Source: Dicyema japonicum (lineage: Eukaryota > Dicyemida > Rhombozoa > Dicyemidae). From it: a stretch of DNA of 64,000 nucleotides. Position 1 is the first letter of the stretch. Each line of letters starts with the position of its first letter. The position numbers and the translations under genes are program-made. The notes below the pieces were generated by a model, which saw only the letters and a program-made list of their open reading frames with translations, searched no databases and was not told the origin of the DNA. Location of the stretch: positions 1,676,324 to 1,740,323 of the forward strand of contig RDEW01000005.1 in NCBI GenBank assembly GCA_011109175.1, read 5' to 3'. This document shows positions 22,520 through 34,661 of this stretch, in pieces.

Positions 22520-24860
22520 TAAAGCATATTTTAAAACTGCCATCCATCCAAAGTGGACCCGCGCCGACATTATCGACGTTGCGTTGCCTCTCACGATTGC
22601 CAACAGAGATCAACTGGAGTAGCCACCGGGTCTCACGTGCGTCGTGGCTTTTAGTGTAGCTAAGCGTCCAAGTTTCTTTAGGAAGCGAAAGCGATTTTCC
22701 ACTTATTCCTCCAGTTGTCTCGACCACTATCGGATAAACGCGAATCGTCGCGTAGCGCTTCGTACTTCTCTCCTTTGCCATCATCGTTTTTTCCGGCGGA
22801 ATACAGTGTGTCTACCGCGCTCCCGACAATGTTGGACGGGCAAGCGTGTCGACACAAGTAGCGTCCCAGACCAAAGGTTCCTCTCTTCGAATGGGAAAAT
22901 TGTGATCCCGTCGGGACGTTTTCCGTCTTCCTCTGTCCAGACCAGTTCTAGTATGCTGGTATCCCGCAGACTCCAGGGCTCGCTTGACAATTCCGTTGAT
23001 CGCTTGTGTCTTGGGAATCGTCCTGCACTCCTTCGACAAGAGAGGGCATGGAGTCATAAACAATCGACGGTTGCGCCACATCGGCATTTTGGGTCCGGCA
23101 AATTCTCCAGTCCAAGTCTGGTGGAGATGCCGATGCGGGACATGTATCGTCGTCAAAGATGGGTCCCGACACTGCCAACTGGGAGTGCATTGATCCATGC
23201 GCCACTCGATTCGCATCTTCCAGTGACTAGACATGCACGTCTGTGTTGGTTTGATTGGTTCAGAAGCCTCTCATATTTATCCTCGCAGATGGTCCTGTAA
23301 CGATCTTTCTGCTCAGGCATCATCCCCTTCAAATGCTCCATCTCTGTGATTTCAGATGATTCTGTTTGGAGTTGGAGAATCATCCTGACCAGCAGTCGGC
23401 TGGAGCCCAAAGAGGATAGATAAGCAGGGCAAGCCAGATCTTTCGTTGAAGGGATTCCCAGTCCGCCCAGGCTAACGGGTAGGGTCGCTTGGTCCCACCC
23501 TTGGTCGTCAAATTTCACATTTGTGATACGTTCAATAGTACTCCGGAAGAGGGAATCGATAGCATCGAGCTGTTGCATTTTCAAGTAGCAGGGTGCCCCC
23601 GAAGAACGTAGTTCAGTTTCTGTGCTGATAAGGCGTTTCTCAGAGGAATAGGGAGGTGTGTGCGTCCAGCATCTCCAGACGTCTGAATGTTGTTTTTAGT
23701 TGATGTTCTTTTGTTCTTAGAGTGTTACTGATTCCAGCATCAGTAAGAGGGCATCCAAGTATTTCCAGTTCTTCTGATTTGGTTTCTGTGGCTTTCGGAA
23801 TGATCTCTCTGAACATACCAAGGATCAGATCCCATTCAGACTGTGGAAATCCAAAATTGGTTACTTCACACTTATTGGTGTTTAGAGTTAGGCATAGGGA
23901 TTCCAATTGTACTATCAGACTTTTCAAACAATCTAGTACATCCTTCGGATGGCCGCCCATGGTGCAATCATCCAAATACCATACTCTCAGAGGAGTGGAG
24001 CAGTATCCTGTGATACGGGCAATTCCCAGGCTGAACAAGGCGGGCCCCAGTGGGTCTCCTTGTTGGACTCCAGAAGACGATGGAATGTAATATTGGCCAT
24101 GTACCAGACTGGATGGTTTTCCGTACGAACTATGAATATAGCTGTACACTGATGGGTAGTATGTGAAGCAATCCTCCAGAATTGTATCACGTCGTATCGA
24201 GTTGAAGGCATTTTTAATGTCAATTTTGACGATTACGTGAGGAATGTTCACGTTCTTTTCGGTGAATGTTCGGACAGCATGAACTGCCGCTTCACAACCC
24301 CCCGGTGTGCCGACCCCTATTTGGGTTGGTTGCAGCTGTGTTATCAGCGTAGGTAGGATTGCTCTGCATACAAGCTTTGATGCCAACCGACGGAAGACCA
24401 TTCCGACTGCAATAGGGCGTATTCCACCTCCCTTCTTGTCGAATGCGATTAACTTTGCGGAAAACATTACGTGTCGAATTGTTTCTGGTAGTGTCCCTGA
24501 TAGCATCCTGTTCATTAGTTTGGTGATAGCCAACACGAGCCGGACCCCAGAGTTGCCCGTGTTATGAGCAATGAGATCTTTGATGTGACCCGGACGGAGC
24601 CCATCTAGTCCTCCACTGCTACTCGGGACGAAAGAGAGGATACCATCTTTTACGTCCTCTTCAGAGACAAGCAGATTGGGTAATTGTCCTGGGCAAGGGG
24701 GAACCCGGTGGTCGTTGGGAAGACTTGGGTGTCGCTCAACAAGTGATGCGTAGGACTGTTCGGACGGCTCAATTATACATTGTTGATCTGCAAGGATCCT
24801 CACCGCAGCACGGATACCACCTTCCGAAAGTTTTCGACGGATCGCGCTTCTTAATCTCTG
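22520..24860 (-). mobile_element. R2-like LINE: RT, CCHC knuckle and restriction-like endonuclease
   Basis: Reading down from 24803, a 387-codon frame holds SSGGLDGLRPGHIKDL, RPIAVGMVFRRLASKLV, IVKIDIKNAFNSIRRD, SSGVQQGDPLGPALFSL and the catalytic WYLDDCT. After a frame break at 23640 come LPVSLGGLGIPSTKDLA, CESSGAWINALPVGSVGTHL, a region with the cysteine knuckle, then KRPDGITIFPFEER and a degraded endonuclease to about 22520. The RT itself is uninterrupted, the C-terminal third is frameshifted. N-terminal PHD part lies just upstream at 24921-25559, so the element is about 3 kb. Confidence 0.75.
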
Positions 24861-24920
24861 AGTGTCCGAGATAGTCGATGTTGGCTTCTCATGGTTTTAA
24901 AATTTGTAGGTGAGCTTTTC

Positions 24921-25559
24921 TTAGTCTGCCAATAGGTTCTTTGAGAAGAATGTGTGGACATTCTCCTTTACTAATGACGTAAGTGATTTCTCTTCTTTCC
25001 CCCTCCTATGGGGTATGCATAGTGTGAATGGAGCAAAGCAAAATAATCGTACCCAATCATCAGAGTCGTCCGAAGAAACTGCCCTTTCAATACACTCACA
25101 TAGGCAGTCCGCGACAGATATACGGGCAGCTTTGGGGATCCTAATCAGGAGTCTTCGTGTGTGTGTCAGGTTGGAGATCAATTCAAGTATTTCCTGATGG
25201 TCTAGTGGAACATGTTCAGAAGGGTAGCGTAGGGAAGAGTTTGTCGTATTATCTGGTAGGAGACAAGATCGACAGTGCCAATCGGAAATGGCAGCCAGGG
25301 CTCTTTTAGTCATTCCGGCACAGGACATGTGGAAGCCATACGAACATGCTGTGCAATGGATCATCCGCTTTCTTTTGTTCATTATGTTGCACTTTGTGCA
25401 GATCTCATCTTCTTTTACAGTTTTCTGCATGTTCTTTTCTGATTTTCCTTTCTTATCTCTTCTTTTAGCAACACAACGAGAACAGACGACACAACGTGTT
25501 AAATTCCAGAAAAATACAAAATGCTTTTTCTCGCATTTTATATTACACAGAGTCGACAA
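24921..25559 (-). CDS. PHD-finger N-terminal part of the R2-like LINE
   Basis: A 212-codon frame contains a zinc-ribbon-like CVVCSRC near residue 25 and a PHD finger at residues 54-99 (CTKCNIMNKRKRMIHC, CSYGFHMSC, WHCRSC). It then passes into an LLIRIPKAARISVADCL segment that in this LINE group precedes the RT. The stop at 24921 separates it from an RT-proximal frame (KLSEGGIRAAVRILADQQ) that begins about 90 bases on. PHD fingers bind chromatin in CR1-like LINEs; an equivalent role here is inference. Confidence 0.65.
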   Translation of the reverse strand: MSTLCNIKCEKKHFVFFWNLTRCVVCSRCVAKRRDKKGKSEKNMQKTVKEDEICTKCNIMNKRKRMIHCTACSYGFHMSCAGMTKRALAAISDWHCRSCLLPDNTTNSSLRYPSEHVPLDHQEILELISNLTHTRRLLIRIPKAARISVADCLCECIERAVSSDDSDDWVRLFCFAPFTLCIPHRRGKEEKSLTSLVKENVHTFFSKNLLAD

Positions 25560-25734
25560 TATAGCGCTCCATCATCAAGAATCATAAATTCTTTAGGATA
25601 ATCCTTAACAATGGCCTTAGCTTTAATTTGGTACGATTTTGCTATCTTAGGCATGTCAACCAAAAATTTTAGTGGCAAAATGTATTATTAATTTAAAAAA
25701 TTAATAAATTAAATCAAAAATTATAAGGTTCGAT

Positions 25735-26175
25735 TGTATTCGAGAGGACATTCCAATGTCTGCCTTTCAACATGGGTTCAGAGCAAACCATTCAAATTCA
25801 ACTCACTTGACGACCCTATCTAAATGAATTCTTTCTGAAGGATTCAAAGCGTCGAAGCAAAATTTAAGGACTGTTCTTGTTTTTCTGGACATTGCCAAAG
25901 CATTTGATTCAGTCTCAAAAGTCCCTAACGAAAAGGACATTTGAGACGGATATCCACCCTAACCTGAAAAGATAGCTCTAACTATCTGAGCGGTAGGCGT
26001 GGACAGGTAATCTGCAACAACGTGAAATCGAAGACACGCTTTCTCTCAAATGGGATTCCCCAAGGTTCTCCACTGTCATAAACACTATTAAACTTATATA
26101 TACACGACATGCTGCAGCCAATAGGCGATAACTGTCTCTTACTACCCCATGCAGACAACAGGGACAGGAACTATG
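25735..26175 (+). pseudogene. Jockey-type RT fragment
   Basis: Frame pieces read SAFQHGFRANHSNSTHLTTL, VFLDIAKAFDSVSKVP, FLSNGIPQGSPLS and LLNLYIHDM, then HADN in place of YADD. Stops interrupt it; it abuts an R2-like fragment in the opposite orientation. Confidence 0.7.
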
Positions 26176-26179
26176 AGAA

Positions 26180-26960
26180 ACCACTGAGTCTCAAATGCGT
26201 CGTGGCTTTTAAGTGTAGCCAGACGTCCCAGCTTTTTAAGGAGCTGAAGTTGTCTCAACTACGATGGGCCGAAACGTGAACCGGTCTAATAGCACCAAGT
26301 ATTTTTTTCCTTGGACTTCATAGCATTTTCCGCGAAATATAACGTGTCTACCACGCTCCCAATAATGTTGGAGGGACAACGGGGGTCAATACACCAGGCA
26401 TTCATACCAATGGCTTTCCCTTCTTCGAACAGAAAGATCGCAATTCCGTCCAACCGTTTTTCGTCTCCTCTGTTAGGTCGACTGGTTCAAGTATGGAGGG
26501 GTATTCAGCAAACTCCAGAACTCGCTTCACAATTCGTTTATTGCCTTATGTCCTGAGAAATTTCCTGCGTTTTTTCAGAAAAAAGGCATGATAAACATAA
26601 AATCGACGGTACCATCGCACCTGGACTTGTGAGTATGGCAAATCTCCAGTCCAAGTCTGATAGAGATACTGGTGCGGACAGAATCTTCATCAAGGTAGGT
26701 CCAGGCACTTCCAATCGGGAAGGCATTGGTCCAAGCGTCACTGCAATCGCATCTACCAGTGACCAGACATGTAGTTTGATAGATTCAGAAGTTTCTCATA
26801 TTTATTTACCCAAATGGACCTGTAAAGGTTTCTCTGCTCAGGTGATCTGACTTCCAGGTGCTCCATATCTCTCACGATTATGTTGGAAGTTGAGGAATCA
26901 TCTTGATCAACAGCTGACTGGAGTTTAATGAAAATAGATATGCTTCTCAATGGCAGATAT
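26180..26960 (-). pseudogene. R2-like LINE C-terminal fragment
   Basis: The minus-strand reading (SSTSNIIVRDMEHLEVRSPE; YEKLLNLSNYMSGHW) aligns with the R2-like element at 23250-23400 (EMEHLKGMMPEQKDRY; YERLLNQSNQHRRAC), followed by degraded knuckle and endonuclease sequence. Confidence 0.65.
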
Positions 26961-27610
26961 GGAGGACGTGATGTTTAGAAAGGATTTTTTCACTCTCAAA
27001 CCTTTTACATGTACATTTTGGGTTATTATTAGTTTCGATTACAAACTTTTTGAGTTATGTGACGAAAATTTTTGAGGATTTAAACATTCAAAATATTTGA
27101 ACGTAAAAAATCAAAAAACGGGACGATTGATAATGTCTGCTTAATTCCTTGACGAAACCAAACGGAAAAACACATCAATCAGGAAATTTTTTGAATTGAT
27201 CGATCATTTAAATATTTAAACGATTTTTAATCAAAGAATGGAATTTTAGTTAAGTTGGTTGGATTGCTAATCTGACAATTTTCTGACTATTACATTATGC
27301 TCTCTGCTACATGATATATGGTAAATATGTCGAGTCGATTAGGAGTGATCTATGATAACGGGGTCATAAAAGAATATTTTGTCCCCCATTAACTTAATGG
27401 CTTACATATTGAAGAATTCTTTACTGTTCGCCTTTTCGAAGTCATTTAAATTAAAATTTATTGAACCAGAAAACCAACGTCATAGCTATATAATGAATAA
27501 AATCAGGTTATCCCGCCTCCCTCAGCAGTCTTTGAATGCTCTAACTTGGTGGAAGTGCCGTACAGGGGGAACTCTTCTGGATGGTTGTGAAACTAGTACT
27601 TTTTGGATAT
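26961..27610. other. Intergenic stretch, nothing recognised
   Basis: AT-rich; a 77-codon plus-strand ORF at 27379-27612 has no recognisable features. Confidence 0.35.
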
Positions 27611-27614
27611 AATT

Positions 27615-27795
27615 TAGGTATTATATCTGTCGCCCACCAGAGATGGTGAACCACATGACGCTCGTTACAATTCCAAGCTCCCTGGAGCCAAAGAGTAGAT
27701 GAGGAACAGAAGAAACAATCAAAAAATTTTCAATTCAAGTAGGAGGAACAGAACACCGCACTAACGTTTGCGCCACATGGCATAGTTTCCCAATT
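27615..27795 (-). repeat. SINE family B, degraded
   Basis: The reverse complement shows GCCATGTGGCGC, two TTCTGTTCCTC blocks and a CATGTGGTTCACC block in the same order as the complete family B copy at 56435-56767. Confidence 0.45.
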
Positions 27796-27799
27796 CGAT

Positions 27800-28590
27800 T
27801 CATACAAATTGACTGAGATTTATGGGAATAAATATATTTAACCTAATTAGAAGAATATTTATTTTATCTATAAGTATGTCGACGAAAATGTCTTTATTTA
27901 TTAACCACAGATACCACAAAGATAGTTATTGTTGAATTAAGTGACCCCAGTCTCCATGCAAAGGTTTCTACTAGGACTTTTATCGGAATTCTGTATTAAT
28001 CTCCATAAATGACATGGGTTCTTCTTATATCTTGAGGAGAATTCCAGATATAATGTGACTTAGGGTTCAAAGAGATGCTATGGAGACTGCCTTTTAAAGA
28101 AATCCTGCTGCCAGATGATCATAATCGATACGACGTTAAGCATTTTCAGTAACAACGTGTAGGTTCTGTCTCGGGGGTCGCAATAAGATTCTGAGCATTA
28201 TCATTTTTAATTTGCTCTTAGCCAACAGCGATAACGAGACAATCTATTCCTAATTGTTTTCCTAAAAGTTCTAACGAAGGATGGAAGACACATGAGAACG
28301 CAAAAAACCTTTTTTAGATTCTCAATGCTATCAGATTCACGCGTGAATGACGCATACTAATCGGTGGTAACATTGAGAATGGAAGAGATCTATTTAGTTT
28401 GGATCGCGGAGTTATTTGCTATCTTAGTTTCTCTGGGCTGAACAATTAACATGGTTACATATGATTTCGATGAGGCTAGAGACGGTTGACCTTAATAATT
28501 CTGTTGAAGGAATTAAAACCGATTATAGGCATTTATCCCAATACCTCTAAAAGGAAGTGTAAACATATCGTCCCCCAATGATCCCAATTC
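27800..28590. other. Intergenic stretch, nothing recognised
   Basis: No frame, RNA or repeat family was identified. Confidence 0.35.
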
Positions 28591-28594
28591 ATTT

Positions 28595-28855
28595 TTGAAC
28601 TCGCTTCTTGCAGGGATTTGTGCTGAGCTACTTTGCGAAAAGACCGGATTTGAAAACTGCAATAGTGAAATCAGCATGTCTAAAAAGCGGGGATATTATT
28701 ATTGTCGTATTCTTTTGGCTGAATCTTTTAAAGTACTAAAAAAAGACTTCGAATTGGTAGAAAATCTATTAAACAAAATGCGGCCATTTGTGGTGAAATT
28801 CCAATGTCAGAATATAATTGGAATAGAAATAATGGCTGACAACCAATTAAATTAA
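28595..28855 (+). CDS. Unidentified ORF or exon
   Basis: An open frame of 86 codons (RGYYYCRILLAESFKVLKKD, LNKMRPFVVKFQC) is preceded by a TTGCAG acceptor-like site at about 28612; an alternative frame from that site reads GFVLSYFAKRPDLKTAIVKS. One of the two may be an exon. I do not recognise the family. Confidence 0.25.
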   Translation: MNSLLAGICAELLCEKTGFENCNSEISMSKKRGYYYCRILLAESFKVLKKDFELVENLLNKMRPFVVKFQCQNIIGIEIMADNQLN

Positions 28856-29055
28856 GCGGTTTAATACAAGATCCAATTAAAAATGATCAATAAGAGAATT
28901 TCATCTTCTCATTAAGCTAATTAAGTATTCAAAAATATTGAATTCATTTCGATTAGTAATTAAAATATTTTATTTAATATAATTATTCAATTAATATATA
29001 ATATTTATTAAATAATCGAATAAAATAGGTGAAATAATAATCACTTTGGTTAGTT

Positions 29056-32000
29056 ATGGCCGCTCAACCTATAAACTGCACACAAGTGTTAAATGTATAT
29101 AACCCTCCTAAAATGTAGCTACAAGCCTTGGGGATTGCAGCAGAAAGCATCACCTTTTCCGCTATTACTTTTGAAGGCGATAATTGCATCTGCGTCCGAG
29201 AGAAAACTGGGGACTCCTACAAGATTGCCATTGTGAGTTTGGACGAGTCACAAAAAGTTATGAGAATGACGATAAATGCCAACTCAGCCATTATGAACCC
29301 TAAAGTGAAAATTTTGGGACTCAAAAGTAATATTCCCTTACCTATTATAGACGGAAAATCTCTACAGCTGTTTCATCTTGAGGAAAAAACCCGTTTGAAA
29401 GCACACGAATTGAACGCTGAGGCTACTCTATGGAAATGGTTGTCCCCCGATGTAATTGGAATTGTCACTCAGACTGCTACTTTTGGCTGGTCCATAAACG
29501 GTACTTTACTAACCGCGGATTAACGCTTAAATACATACTAAACATTTACTGATTCTTAGATGACGGACCTCCAAATAAGTTGTTTGACCGCCACGAGATG
29601 CTATCTAACTTCCAGATTATCAGCTTTAAGGCCGATTCTGAACTAAAATGGCTGATTCTTACTGGAATATCCGGCAAAAGCTCCAACAGAATCGCTGGAA
29701 CTCTTCAGTTGTATTCAGTGGATAAGAATGTATCTCAAGTTCTCGAAGGCCATGCCGCCACTTTCTTCATGTTTCAGCTTTCCACGGCCTCGAAACCCTC
29801 ACTTTTTTTATCATTCGCCTCCGTGGGGCCCAGACCAATAAGGTAGTGGAATTTGACATGTTTTAGTTTTACATAATCGAATTGTCGTCGGGGCAGAAGA
29901 CCAACCTGTTTAAGAAGCAGTCCGAACCGAACTTTAGCAATCTGAACAATGACGACATCCCAATTTCTATGCAGGTTGTTGAAAATGTAAGTAAAGGCCG
30001 ACGAACGCCTTGGACTTGTCTTTTTTATGACGAAATATGGGTTTTTGTTCATCCTAGAAGTCGAATCTGCCCAAACCATATTCCAAAGCCGCATCATCGA
30101 AGAACCAATTTTTACTACTTGCCCGCAGTCATCAACAAATGGTTTCCTCGGAATTAGCACAAGCGGTCGAGTACTCAGCATTAGCGCCAATGATGCAGGA
30201 ATCATGCAATATGTCCGCAAAAACGTAAATAGTCCGGAAATAATAATGTCACTGGCCTCTAAAATAAATACTGCAGGAGTTGCAGATGATTTGTTTCTTC
30301 AAAGGTTCAACCAAATGATCGCTGAAGGAAAGTTCAACGATGCTGTCGTGTTGGCCGTTAAAGCCCCGGGGCAAATGTTACGGAGCCCCCAAACCATTCA
30401 GATGTTTCAGAGTATTCCCCTCGTTCCCGGTCAGCATTCTCCTCTTTTGAAATATTTCACACATATCTTGGAAGTGGATAAACTTAATAAATACGAGTCC
30501 CTCGAACTTTGTCGACTTGTTTTACAACAAAATAAGAGCAATTTGATAGAAAAGTGGCTGCAGGAAGATAAACTTGACTGTAGTGAAGAGTTGGGAGATC
30601 TTGTGCGCCCATATGTTTCAAAACTTGCTCTTTCTATATATCTTCGATCGAATACTCCAAGCAAAGTTGTCGAGCTATTTGCAGAGAATGATCAATTTCA
30701 GAATATAGTCCCTTATTCCCAAAAGGTTGGATTCACTGTAGATTATGTTTCCCTTGTGAGAAACCTAATGAGGGCAAATCCAGATAAGGCAACCCACTTT
30801 GCTCTTACCTTGGTACAAGGAGAGGACCAAATAGTTGATATTGATGCTGTATTACTTCCAAATAACGTCTAGTTAGTCCAAGTATTCATGGAGGGACAGA
30901 ATCTGCCTCATTTGACTAGATTCCTGTTGGAGGCACTCAAGAACAACCGGCCAGAGGAAGCTCACCTTCAAAACAAGCTGTTACAACTTAACCTGATGAA
31001 TGCTCCTCAAGTCGCTGATGCCATTTTAGGAAACAAAATTTTTACACACTACGATAAACAAAATGTTGCCAGGATGTGTGAAAGGGCTGGACTGTATCAG
31101 AGAGCATTGGAGAACTATACTGATATTTATGACATTAAAAGAGCTCTCATGCACACTCAGGCTTTCTCTCCTGACTTTATTGTAGAGTATTTTGCCAATC
31201 TCTCAGTAAAGGACGCCATGGAATGTCTCCATACTATGCTACAGACAAATATTAGACAAAACCTTCAGATTGTTGTCGATATTGCTTGCAAATACCACGA
31301 ATTTCTTGGAGTGAACAGTCTAATAACCATGTTTGAGAGATTCAAGTCACCAGAAGGAATGTTTCTGTTTGGAAGAATGATTATAAACACGTCTGAGGAT
31401 GCAGATGTGCACTTAAAATATATTAAGGCTGCATGTCGCGTTGGACAGCTTACAGAGGTCGAAAGAATTTGCAGAGAATCTAATTTTTACGAACCAGAGC
31501 ATGTAAAGAACTTTCTTAAGGAATACCGACTTGCTGATCTTTTACCTCTTGTGATTGTGTGTGATAGGCATAATGATATTGATGACCTCGTTCCATATCT
31601 TTACAGGAATTCTGAATATAAATATATTGAAATTCTTGTTCAAAAGATCAACCCAAAGACTCTGCCATCCGTTGTGGGGTCACTAATTCGACTTGATTGT
31701 CCAGAGAATGTCATAAAACAGTTGATAATGTCAGCTCCTCTTGAATATTCTCCAGAAGAATTACTTTCTGAGGTTGAGAAACATAATCGTCCAAAATTGG
31801 TTGTCCAAATGTTGGAAAGAGCTCTTCAAAACGGATCCACGGACATTGAGGTCACTTTGCTTTTTGGTAAGTTCCACTTTGCTTTTGGTAAGTACCACTT
31901 TGCTTTTGGTAAGACCACTTTGCTTTTGGTAAGACCCACTTTGCTTTTGGTAAGACCCACTTTGGCTTTTGGTAAGACCCACTTTAAACCTGAACATAGT

Positions 32001-34609
32001 GCCTTGGCTAAGATATACATCGATAACAATATGAGTCCTAATCGTTTCTTAGCGTATTCTATATGTTATTACGATTTAGGGAGAACCAGTACTATGACAG
32101 AGCTAAGATTGGGAAGTACTGCGAATCTAGGAACCCTCAGCTGTCATGTATAGCATATGATGCAGGAGACCTTCCATATGACCTCATCAGGGTTTATTAG
32201 TGATTTTATTGATAGGTCACCAACGAAAACTCTTTGTTTAAGATTCAGGCGCGTTATTTGATGAGAAGAAAGGATGAGAAAGTGTGGGCTTTTGTCTTGG
32301 CAGCTGAGAATGAATGCAGAAAGCAGTTGATCACCCAAATTGTGCAGATTGCTTTGCCCGAGTCGCAGAACCCAGAGGACATTAGTGCTGCAGTCAGGGC
32401 TTTCTTAGCTGCTGGCTTAACGGACGAGTTGATTGAATTTCTCGAGAAAATTGTTTTAGAAAACTCGATATTTAGCGAACACACGTATTTCGTTGAAAAT
32501 GTTGTAGAAATTTGCAAAACCTGTTAATATTGACTGGTCTCAACAGTAAAACAGCGAATGTGTCCCTCTACCTTGAAAGACTGGATAAATATGATGCTCC
32601 CGAGATTGCAAAGAAGATAATTGAGCACGATCGGTTTGAGGATGCTTTTACGATTTATAAAAAGTTTGGTTACAATACAATGGCAATTCAGGTGGATGTC
32701 TTTGTTAAATTAGATTATGGTTGAGAGTATCGGGGATTTTGATAGAGCATTGGATTTTGCTGATAAATGCAACGAATCAGTCGTGTGGACTATTCTTGGA
32801 CAAGCACAGCTCGGTCAACCTGAGTTATTGAAATCTGCGTTGACTTCATTCCTTCGTTCAGGAGAGTCAACTAACTATCTCCGTGTGATTGACGTTGTTA
32901 TGAACGTTGACGGTATCAATTGGCTCTGATTTGCAGACCACTGGGAAGAATTGATCAAATATTTGAATATGATCAGAAAAACCATTCGTAACTCAAACAC
33001 TGATAATGCTTTGATTCTAGCATTCGCAAAATGTGACAAACTCAATGAACTGTGCGAGTTTATAGAGTCCGCCAACATTCATGCAGATTTAAACAGAGTC
33101 TGATGTCTGTTTTATTGAAAGGTGGGAGATCAATGTTTCAATAGTGGGTTGTTTCAATCTGCAAAAGCTCTTTTCAGTAATTCTGGCAACTATATGAAAC
33201 TGGCAGTGGTCCTTATCTACTTAAAGGAGTATAACAATGCTATTGATATTGCTCGGAAGGCTAACAATGTTGATTCCTGGAAAGGGGTCTGTGTGTTTTT
33301 TACTTTTTGTAGGTGTTTTTTGTGTGTATCGACGACTCTCAGTTCCGATTGGCCAAGATTGCTGCCCTCTACGTTGTGGTCTATGCGGATGAGCTATCTG
33401 GGGTGGTCACGTACTATGAGGATAGAGGTTACTACTCACAATTGTTGGATATGATGGAATCTGCAATAAGTTTAACAATTTGTGAGATTGACAGGTCTTG
33501 AAAAGAGTCACGTTGGGATCTTCACGGAATTGGCTATTTTGTATGTGAAATACAAACCAACCAAGACATACGAACACTTAGAGATGTTTTGGAATCGAAT
33601 GAACATTCCAAAAGTGATTAGGGCAGTGTTGAATGCTCACATGTGGATTGAAGTTGTTTACCTTTACGACAAATATGAGGAATATGACAATGCCATTTTG
33701 ACGATCATTGAACACCCTAGTTTAGGATGGAAGGAATCGTATATAAAAGATATTGTTATTAAGGTTAATTATTATTTGTATTTAAGGTCACAAGTTCAGA
33801 GTCAATTTACAAAACTATTTCCTTCTATATTAAGTACTTCCCAATGAGACTGGAAGACTTGATGATTGCAGTTTCCTCGAGGATTGACCCTACTCGAACA
33901 ATTAAGATGATCCAGGCTGAAGGATTATTGCATATTGTAAACAATTACCTCATATCTCAACACTGTCGGGGGTCAAAGGCTGTCGACGAAGCACTTAACA
34001 TGCTGCTTATTGAACAAGGGGACCACGAAGAACTATTATCTATAGTTGAAACAAAAACACAGGCATTGTACGACAAACTGGAATTGGCCAAAGTACTTCA
34101 AAATCACCCACTCCGTGCATTCCGGAATATTGCTACATATCTGATGAGACAGTCCAACAGAATTGGAGATTCTATTGAGCTTTGCAAGCGGGATGGGTTG
34201 TACTCTCAGGCAATAATCCACACGGCTGAATCCAACGACCCCGAATTGGCTTATTCTCTCATTGAGTGGTTCCTCGACAAGGAACTTTTTTCTTTTTTCT
34301 CCGCAGCTCTCTATCACTGCTACAGTTTATTACCCCCCGACCGCGTACTAGAATCTGCATGGAGACACAATGCGATGGATTTCGCTACGCCTTTTTTTAT
34401 ACAGACTTTGGCTTCTCTAAATAATCGGGTTGTGTTTTATTATGTATTGAACAAGGTTCTTAAGCTGGAATCTAAGGACATGGATCGAACAAAAAAGGAG
34501 GATGAAAATAGTAATGAATTTGTCCCAGTTATGAGTATTGCCTTTAGTTATTTTAGCTTACACTAACAACCTCATGATTGGTGGTGGACACATGTTTGGA
34601 GGCCAATAG
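29056..34609 (+). CDS. CLTC: Clathrin heavy chain, 16 mini-introns plus an intron-like tandem array
   Basis: Clathrin heavy chain forms triskelion coats in endocytosis and Golgi traffic. The translation follows the family end to end: N-terminal propeller ([23 protein letters not shown]-type core, KMFDRH-like LFDRHE), [22 protein letters not shown], the heavy-chain repeats ([55 protein letters not shown]-like [43 protein letters not shown]), [16 protein letters not shown] and a short GGG-rich tail ending GGHMFGGQ. Introns are 22-27 nt except 29501-29559 (59 nt). Removing them, treating 31851-31976 as intron and restoring one T in the run at 29803-29809 gives 5010 bases, 1669 residues, against about 1675 in mammals. 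Start ATG 29056 encodes an N-terminus of the usual length. Confidence 0.95.
31851..31985 (+). repeat. Tandem array of 20-22 bp units inside the clathrin gene
   Basis: Six full units and a partial seventh of the form CACTTTGCTTTTGGTAAGAC, periods 22, 21, 20, 21, 21, 22. GTAAG occurs at 31867, 31888, 31909, 31929, 31950 and 31972. The stretch from the GT at 31851 to the AG ending at 31976 is 126 nt, phase 0 at both ends, and open in frame (42 codons). No clathrin has residues here. Confidence 0.95.
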
Positions 34610-34661
34610 TTGTTCTACTTTCTAACTAATATTTGTTATGGCTAATTTTGTTTTTTGGATA

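Noticed and set aside
22644-23300. Long plus-strand ORF of 218 codons
   Set aside because: It is the complement of the R2-like element's C-terminal region; the minus-strand reading carries all recognisable motifs.
30431-30664. Minus ORFs opposite clathrin exons
   Set aside because: Antisense shadows of a strongly conserved coding strand.
31741-31932. Alternative plus ORF through the clathrin tandem array
   Set aside because: It is a shadow frame made open by the repeat; the clathrin frame continues on both sides.
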